Shown here piece by piece: positions 56,541 to 64,000 of a stretch of DNA of 64,000 bases. A program made the translations under genes and the position numbers. The notes below the pieces were generated by a model, which was not told the origin of the DNA, did not search any database, and worked only from the letters and a program-made list of their open reading frames with translations. Each line of letters starts with the position of its first letter. The first letter of the stretch is position 1. Source of the stretch: Gentiana macrophylla (lineage: Eukaryota > Streptophyta > Magnoliopsida > Gentianales > Gentianaceae); assembly GCA_026214975.1 (NCBI GenBank), contig CM047817.1, positions 92,422,773 to 92,486,772 on the forward strand. The letters run 5' to 3'.

Positions 56541-59500
56541 CTATAAGAAATATTTCATCCGGTCGTCTCTTCTCATCGCATTGTACACAGCTTGAACCTG
56601 TAAAACACAGAGACATATATAATAAAACTTGCTTTTATGTAATTTGCATCTTTTGAAAGACGGCAGAGACACGGGAGATTCATATCCCAGGGTCTTCTTC
56701 ATGTGCACTGAACCATTAGATGTACGACATGTGTATAAAAAAGACAAAATAGTACGTGTTCTTGTACACGTGTAATGCATTTAACGGTACAGTGCACCCT
56801 GGAGACTGGATAAGTGGAGATGATATAATGATGGTAATTAAAAGGAAAGTCAGTGTCACGAATGTTGGTGTCGTGTTAGAGATTATAGATTTATAAGAAA
56901 TTTATAATGCCAACCTATACGTGTTTGAAAAGAGTCGTGTCGGAAAAGTGTCTGATAACGGTTATGCATGGAAACTGAAATACAGAGAATGACAGACAGA
57001 CAAACCGACCGACCTGCTCACTGGAGACAACTTGAACAGGACCAATATTGACCGATACATATTTCCCACCAGATGATACTTTCTGCTTCACTTGACCCTG
57101 CATATATTATATAATACATAAAGGTAAGTCATTTGAATGAAAAGTATGTCATAAAGTTATAAGGATACCCTCAATTATACGTGCGCAAACACACACCCTC
57201 GTATTTAATACATGTATACACCCTGCATATATGGTCTATTACTTGCATACCAATATATCAAGAAACTTCTGAAAAAGCTTACATCTTGTTTCCCAAAGGT
57301 TTATATAGAGTTAATGTACTTTCTGTCAGTATTTGACAGTTGTTTCCCATAAACAGACTCCTAACCAACCGGAATATAACCTGTCTTCTACGAATCGAAG
57401 TGACGCAAAGTTGTAAATCGACCAGATGGAATTGACTTGAATTAATATAAAATGTACGGGAAAATCATCTAAACATGCATTATGGACTTTATCCATTCCC
57501 CTGTTTTCTATGGTTTCTTTTTCTTTCTCGCTCTTACTTTGTCCTACAGAATCTGTAGTCTGTACTTGCTAGGTTTCTGTTAGAAATGTGCATGGTAAAA
57601 GACACGAGTGGGGTCAGTAATCTTCCATCCATCCATTCGTTATATAGGAATTGAGGACACAGGGTTAAGTATAAAAGTCAACCTTAATCTAAACGTAAAC
57701 CATACCTATCGAGAATATCTACGGATAAACATATAAATCCCTATCATTTTATATTCTTATCACTTCTATCTTTTCACACTCTTCCTGAATTTGGTTATCA
57801 TGCATGTCTAACTTGCTACTGCACGTTATCAATACTAATCTGGTTTCTCATCACAAGGAATAAAAGTAGATCATCTCCCTCCAAGCAAACATACTCACGA
57901 GGTTGCTTCACACGAACAACAGAGAAGATGACACGACTCTAAATTTTTATCTCACGGCTCGTGGCTCTCTTGTTTAGGCACACGGCTCTTCTTGGCTCAT
58001 GGCTTTAGGTTCAAGGCTCATGGTTCTAGGCTATTTGGCTCATGATTGGCTATTGGCTAGTAACATCCCTGGCTACTTCATTCGCAACATGGTTCTTGGC
58101 TCTTTGTTGTCGAGGGTCTGACGAATCTTCTCATATGAATGTAAATTGTTTTTTCTCCTTTGCATCAGATATCCTATTTATGGGCACTTGAATTGTATTG
58201 CATGGAACACAAAAGATAAGTTTTTGACAGGTAAAAAAGATAAGTGGTGGAAAATTGAGAGTTTGCTTCACAATTCAGACTATGAATGCAAGGAAAACAA
58301 GTTGCTGACAAAATTGAAGAACGGAAAGTTGTTAACGAATGGCATATATTGTGACAGCAACATCTTCGAACATATTTAATAAGTTTAAGGAAATCAAAGA
58401 AAGATGGTAGAACTAAGAGGGATGAAGAAAGGGCAAGGGTCCGCCTTGATTAACCAAACGAACCCAATCAGACATAATTTCATATTTTAGACCACATGTT
58501 AGAATGCTCCTCATATCGTGTTAGAATGCACAAGGTAGAGAGAAATATGGGATCAATTTCTTCCTTCCATCCATCAGGACTCAAGTACATAAGATAAACA
58601 CACTAGATAAGTACAAAAATCAACCTTAATCTAACTATATGCGGTACCTACAAGTTCAAACACATAAATCCATGTCACCTTCTAGAAAAAAGAACACTTT
58701 TCTATCTTTAAAGTATCAAAAGCTGTCGGTAATATGCCATAAGTTTTCATATCAATTGCCATACTAGACAGGGCAAATGAACTATATGTCATGATTTTGA
58801 TCATGTTCTTTTCTTCTTCTTCTTCTTTTTGAGTGGAATGTTCTTTTCTTCTAAATCGGTGAATTAGGAGAGATTTTATGGTACCATCGTCGTACCAAGT
58901 GTAATGCATTATGATGACCATGTATTCTTATTCTCTTTCTACCATACACACCCGACACCCCTAACATGTGAAAGAGAGTATGAATGGATGGATATATCAT
59001 ATAATGCATGCCACTTGGGATAACCTACTTAAAACGATTGTAGGATGAAAAAAATTGTGAATTAGAAATATTAAACCTTTGAAGAACAAGGACGTTAGAT
59101 CCTAATTATTTACCATACCAGCATAAGCACAAGGCTGGGAACATTCCGATTCAAAGATTATAAACGAAGTTAAAAACATTGCAAAACATTGGCTAATCCA
59201 AGAAACTCAATGCAAAACAAACAACATTTCAACCACTTTATTCCAGAATACGAATCATATCGAAATATTTAATGTCCAAACGAACCCATAAAGTATTCCA
59301 TTTCCTTTAATGCTATCAAAACTATCAGTAGTGACCCACTACATATCCTCAAGTTTGCTCTAGCTCACTGAACAAATTTATTTCTATGGATGCATAAAGA
59401 ACACTTCCAATTTAGGGTGAGCAAATAAGTAGGGCAGCCATTACTCCCACAAACTACCTTAACAAAGACTACATAGGGTGGAGAACAAAATCCATTGAGG

Positions 59501-61921
59501 GCTAAGCTATGAAGTACAGTATAAGATATGAAGTACTCAAGTATACGGAAAACCTAGGTTGACCTAAGATGGGTAGAATAGGAAAGGCACAAATTGACCC
59601 TCGTCCCCGCACTACTAGTACTATAGGCAAGTTGATCACAGTCCCCGGGGATCAGTAATCTAAGCAGAAAACCTATTTCAATTAGTCCCCAAACTACTAA
59701 TATGATTCTACTTTTCATGAAATACCGTGCACTACCCTTTCACACTGAAATACATGATTCCAGGATTATAGTACAACATTTAGTTGCAGATAACATGCTG
59801 AAGAATATATTTTGTAGAACTATGGGTTCCTCTGCACACTACCCATCATTTCAGATCATGGATACATAGGACACATGTTGGTACGATGGCAATACAAGCA
59901 ACAAATCCGGTGCACTGAAAACAATATGGTCCACACATTAACATAAGGGAAAAACAAACACAAGACCAACTATAGCTGACAATGTGCATGCACACCCTAA
60001 CTTGCACATAAAACTTGGAACCACGTACCACATTTTTCTAAAGAAGCACACACAAAAATACTATGTTATATATGTCCAATTGAGAGAAGACTATTCTATG
60101 TTCAATCACGACTTTTCTCTAAGCAATCTACTTTTCGATTCGCTAATGAAATCTTTATTTTGTTAGGACACCCCATCAAGCATTAATCCAGTTCAATCCT
60201 CAACAGAGCTAAATGAAAATTAGTTCAGAAATTTGCACATAAAAATCATGTCAAATCATACTCCTGCTCAAACACATACTTCAGACAAAATAGACATTCA
60301 TATATGAATGAATTCTAAAGCAACTTGTGATTGAAATCAGAATTTACCTCCGGGATGGGCTGCTGAAGTACTGATTCTACAGCAACTACCATAGCTTCTA
60401 CAAAGTCATCACCACCAGTTCCAATTGCTGTGAATCCTCTTTCAGTAGGATAAGAGTTCACCTACGAAAACACAAGTGCATGACACAATTCAGCTAGATA
60501 GATTGCTCGTGCGCAAGATCCATTGGAATCAGCTGTCTTGTTATGTTGCGTTCAAAATCCATAATAATTTATATCCTCGACTGCTATCTCTTTAATTCTC
60601 AAAGAGAGACTAAAGAAAAGGAGTTGTTAAAGGCACCACAGTTGATCTACTTTTGGGGCACCACGGTGAGGTTCAACTTCTAGAAAATCTAATCTAAGCA
60701 CAACATTTGACTTTGCATAGGTCGAATGTCCATTTTCGGCCTCGCAAGATTGAACCTACCCCAAAGTGTGGTGCCACGGTACATTCGTTGGGGTGTCTTT
60801 AACAAGAGCCGTAAAGAAAATGGGATTATATTCAAACTGAAATCGAAACTAAAATGCTAAACTTATAAAGACAAAGGTAACAATTAAAGCCCCAAAAGAA
60901 AGTGAGGTCATCAAAAATTACCTTCTGATCCAGAGAAAGCCACTCGTCCGTGGAATCATCTGTAACAGTGCCTCCAATAACTACATTTGTGGTCTGTCCT
61001 ACTCTTCCTTCTTTCTTTGAAACTTCTGAAACAAATATAAACAAGCTGAGAAACCCATGTTCTCCTAATTTCTCCTTAAATAGTATATTTCGTGGACAAA
61101 AAAAGGATGTATGTATATGCAATAAGAAAGCAAAAGGTAAATTGATGGGCATCTTTAGTGGCACCACATTGAATCTACCATTGGAACACCACAATGACAA
61201 TTGACTTTATCCAAGTTTAGAATCAACCGGGTTGAAGTTGATTCTAGAGCTGAGACAGTTGGTTGTTTTCGGTGTAATGCCACACCGAAAACACCGTGGT
61301 GCCAGCCTGAATTGCCATCAAAATTGATCCACATAGCCTTACAAATAGGAACGTTTTCTCAGTCCTCGCTCCTCACAATAACCATAAGCCATAAGTGAAC
61401 AAGAACATATCTCTTCTTCCTTTCTAAATTTTATTCAAGTAGATAAGTACGCCGTAGAATTGCAGACCTAGTCCAAAAACCCAACAAAACCACATTTTCT
61501 AACATAAAAGGACACGAATCTCCTTTCCAAAATGGATAATGGTCACAAAATTATGAATTAAAAAATGCACAAACAGAATCGGAGAACAAGCCAAATAATA
61601 GGAAAAACAAAGGAATAAACTTTGAATCCAGAAACCGTTGTATATACTTGAAATAGCCTTCAGAACAGCTTCTTGAGGAGGCGCTAGCTCATTATCATCT
61701 GAAGATGAAGATGGACTTCCATAATTTGAACAATTTGAATGCTGGGTTCTTCTGGAAAGGTGCGAATTCCGAATCTTTACCAGCTTACAGTCGAAATCCA
61801 AATTAGGGGTCCTTGAATTTAAAGCTGAAACTAACGAAAAAGAAAGCGGAAAGCTTTTTCCAGGCATCGGTCGCCATGCTTCCTTCAAAAACACGAGTCT
61901 CAACGCAGTTGTGCAAGCCAT
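56541..61921 (-). CDS. DUF493 (YbeD-like) family protein, probably plastid-targeted, 210 aa, 5 exons
   Basis: Exons on the minus strand are 61921-61648, 61025-60922, 60461-60348, 57097-57014 and 56597-56541, total 633 nt, in frame with TAG. All junctions are GT-AG; the first splits a codon after its first base and the others fall between codons. The N-terminal 60 residues are Ser/Arg-rich and poor in acidic residues (MACTTALRLVFLKEAW start), like a chloroplast transit peptide. The mature part reads EGRVGQTTNVVIGGTVTDDS, NSYPTERGFTAIGTGGDDFV and AMVVAVESVLQQPIPE, then KQKVSSGGKYVSVNIGPVQV and AVYNAMRRDDRMKYFL. This is the plant DUF493 family, related to small bacterial YbeD ACT-like proteins. 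The biochemical role is unknown. Intron 3 is 3.25 kb, and introns 1 and 2 each hold a MITE. The frame is intact. Confidence 0.9.
57098..60347 (-). other. Long third intron of the DUF493 gene
   Basis: A 3.25-kb intron without recognisable genes. An imperfect array of GGCTC(A/T)(T/C)GG units lies at about 57950-58110. Short open frames (58146-58379, 59984-60166) have no family resemblance. Confidence 0.6.
57950..58110. repeat. Cryptic GGCTCATGG-type repeat cluster
   Basis: About a dozen irregular copies of CACGGCTC, TTGGCTCATGG or AGGCTCATGG lie in 160 bp, spaced unevenly. It looks like low-order slippage repeat inside the intron. Confidence 0.7.
60611..60820. mobile_element. MITE in DUF493 intron 2, 9-bp target duplication
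   Basis: The body 60620-60811 (192 bp) is flanked by TAAAGAAAA on both sides (60611-60619, 60812-60820). The left end GGAGTTGTTAAAGGCACC and the reverse of the right end CGGCTCTTGTTAAAGACACC are inverted, sharing TTGTTAAAG and CACC. A 9-bp duplication points to a Mutator-like element. Confidence 0.85.
61138..61328. mobile_element. Related MITE in DUF493 intron 1
   Basis: The body 61147-61319 (173 bp). TAAATTGAT before and AAAATTGAT after agree at 8 of 9 positions. Inverted ends share TGGCACCAC about 10-15 bases in, and the interior has the same GGCACCAC...GTGGTGCC plan as the intron 2 element. An inner pair CGGTGTAATGCCACACCG is also palindromic. Confidence 0.75.
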
Positions 61922-62229
61922 TGATGAAATTCAAATGCGTCCACTATTTAGCTGCCTCGTGAATTCCCGATAGCAGGGGGGAAAAAGTTTACGCGGTTCG
62001 TCTATTCCATGATTTTTATTTTTATTTTTTTCTGGGGATTTGGTTTTTTTCTTCCGAGTAAGGTCAATCTCTTGGACATAGTATTAAAAGACACTAATCC
62101 CATAAAAAATGAGGTCTATATATTACTCTAATTCAATTTAATTTAAAATAATGTTACTACCACAACGGTTATGTCATGATGGTAAACAAGATGAGTCTAT
62201 GTTATGATCCTTATCTTTAGTTATAAATT
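61922..62229. other. Promoter side of the DUF493 gene
   Basis: About 300 bp between the DUF493 start codon and the Gypsy remnant. It has a poly-T stretch followed by CTGGGGATT near 62032, resembling a reversed LINE tail. No TATA box was assigned. Confidence 0.4.
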
Positions 62230-64000
62230 TTATTCTGATTCAGGATCAAATCCTACTTATGTCTTGTTGAGAGATTACTGATCCGAAAATCAATCAGAGC
62301 AGGCCTTCCAAGAATGATATTGTATGCTGAGGACGACTTGACCACGACGTAGTTGACCATGAGAGTCCTCCTCACTGATTATTTCCCGAACGTTGTCGCA
62401 AGCCGAACCATACCCAAGGGATGAACAGGAGAACCAAAGATATCCGAACAAAGCGCGAAAGCTTGAGAGTCGGCTCGGACTCTTAAGGCCCATTGCACGA
62501 AAACACGCAAAGTATAGGGCGTTGGCGATGCTGCACGGTGTTAGCGCAAACCCTCTTCACAAGGTTCTTATTAACCACAACATCTATGACCAAACCTTCG
62601 TTGTTAGGGACCAGGGGGAGCGGGCCCTCGGCCCATAGCTTACTTCTTAAAAAGGGATCTGACTTCCTCTGTTCGCCCCCTGCTCGGGCATTTAGGTTGC
62701 CAACCTCAAATGCACTGCCAGGGCCTCCCACAATGGTGTTGATGGTGTTAATTGGCCGATTGTCCATCTGTTGATATTTATCCGGAGACCGATCTCTACT
62801 TCGCTGGGGCTCTCCCTGCCGACTACGGTCTCGGTTATAGTTCCTCTGCGGGTAATCCAGTCGACCTCGACGTTCGCCATACTGAGGCCGCTCCACGACC
62901 TCATCCAACTTCCCTTCGGCAATTGTTGCGTCCACATCTCTTTGGAAATCCCTACAGTTGTCCAAATCATGGCCAGTGTCTTGGTGGTAGGTGCAAACTT
63001 GCTTTGATCTCTTCTGTCCAGGGGGCTTCGTAGCGGCGCGGGAGTTCGCGCTAAACCCTTCATTTCCATGATCGCAAGCACTTGCTCCCGAGGCCTGTTT
63101 AACACCAGGAAGTCACGCGGTTGCAAGACAGTTTTCTTCTAGGATCGGCCCATGGCCGATCCGGTCGTACGATCTCCAGACGACTTCCTTCTCTTGTCGG
63201 AAGCATCTTCGGCCTTATCTTTCTTGGACTCCGAATTTTCCCATTCTCGCTTCAGCCGATTGGCTTCTTCTCCTTGACAGTGCTTGAACGCTATCTCCAT
63301 GCACTATTCCATAGATGCAAGGAGCTTGCTGCTCAATTTGGCGTATAACCTCCCTTCACGTAGCCCTGCCACAAAGGACGCGATCCGAACATGATCATCA
63401 GCGTCTCGCACTTGAAATGATTCTTCGCTGAACCACTTAAGGTACTGCCGCGCGGTTTCGTCTCGCTTTTGTTTGAGAGAAAACAAGTAGGTAGCGTTCT
63501 TCTGAAACGGCTTCGCCGTGATAAAAGCGTTAAGGAACATCTTTCCTTGAGTGTCAAAATTGTAGATTGTTCTGGGCGGTATCTTCTTGAACCACTCTCG
63601 AGCTCGGCCACTGAGCAGTGCTGGAAACGCCTTGCACTTCATTTCCTTTGGAGCACAGTCGAGATTCATGTTCATAAGTGTTAGGAAATCAAACGAGTAG
63701 CGCATTGGAAAATAAAATTTTGATTTCCGATCCAAGGATCGACTTCGTTTAAGCGATAAACATATAAGAGGATGACAAAGATAATACATTTCTGATCTAT
63801 ATAGATCGAAGCTTTGACCGTCCGGTAGAAGTAGATGCGCCTAAGCCGTCCAAGCGTCAGGCCTCTATCAGTTATCCACACGAACGCCTCGCCGGAATCC
63901 TCCCCGGATTGCTATTAGAAAAACTCGACTGCTAGGTCGACCTTTTCCTTCTCACAAAACTCTCACAAAGTAGCTCTATATTTTTCTCAAGAACAATTAG
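62230..64000 (-). mobile_element. Ty3/Gypsy retrotransposon fragment (gag to protease)
   Basis: Minus strand, continuing beyond the window end. 63789-63304 encodes a retrotransposon Gag: CKAFPALLSGRAREWFKKIP, FDTQGKMFLNAF and RDETARQYLKWFSEESFQVR. 63126-62483 holds the basic post-capsid region, with a histidine/cysteine block near 62990-62950 (H-DTGHDLDNCRDFQRD in a neighbouring frame) and INTIVGG. 62400-62270 in another frame reads VVVKSSSAYNIILGRPAL, the end of the retropepsin region. Between 62483 and 62400 the active-site part is deleted. Frame breaks lie near 63300, 63130 and 62990. No LTR is inside the window. Confidence 0.85.

Noticed and set aside
58146..58379. 77-codon Lys-rich frame
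   Set aside because: It falls in the long DUF493 intron and has no family resemblance.

Overview
This is nuclear DNA from a flowering plant, most likely a eudicot. The support is spliced genes with GT-AG introns (one GC-AG), a PPR gene, a plant U1 snRNA promoter, F-box/FBD genes, plastid-targeted proteins, and abundant Copia, Gypsy, LINE, MULE, hAT and Stowaway sequence. I cannot name the species. Genes are sparse. I see six protein-coding loci, of which four look intact, plus one U1 snRNA-derived locus. The rest is AT-rich intergenic DNA and transposable elements at many stages of decay.

Layout. 1-2015 is a decayed Mutator-like transposase, followed by a dinucleotide microsatellite and two clusters of palindromic CTACG...CGTAG units (3288-3470, 3833-4075). 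7322-8247 is a Mutator-type foldback element with a perfect 10-bp target duplication; a relative lies at 18995-19339. A Gypsy RNase H remnant sits near 9.4 kb. An unresolved, internally repeated transcription-unit-like region spans 10.0-12.3 kb. A 5'-truncated LINE on the minus strand occupies 14.3-15.7 kb. 16309-18703 is an intact four-exon F-box/LRR/FBD gene. Its tandem paralogue (22918-30658) is a pseudogene split by a 4.6-kb Copia element with identical LTRs. A hAT element (20336-21578) and a Stowaway MITE (22654-22907) lie between the two. 33443-34736 is a gene for a short PLP-transferase-like protein of the molybdenum-cofactor-sulfurase family, with a 55-bp-stem hairpin just past its 3' end.

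35394-37582 is a probable solo LTR, and 38516-39157 is hAT-like. A plastid 16S rDNA scrap (about 40.47-40.54 kb) precedes a U1 snRNA locus (promoter from 40841). 42.0-43.5 kb holds LINE, SINE and repeat debris. A near-complete but mutated L1-type LINE spans 45.3-49.99 kb on the minus strand. 50109-52079 is a PPR gene with five frame breaks, resembling Arabidopsis At1g03560. 54678-55613 is an intact formiminotransferase-type gene with an upstream ORF. 56541-61921 is an intact five-exon DUF493 gene with probable plastid targeting and MITEs in its first two introns. 62.2-64.0 kb is the gag-protease part of a Gypsy element that runs off the window.

The genes do not form a pathway or operon; each appears to be an independent nuclear transcription unit. 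The points most worth a second look are the palindromic arrays, the MIRNA-like hairpin, the U1 variant with an intact promoter but altered 5' end and Sm site, the PLP-family protein apparently lacking its lysine, and the F-box pair sharing an unusual spliced hydrophobic N-terminus. All assignments come from reading the sequence and from remembered family motifs; no database search was run.
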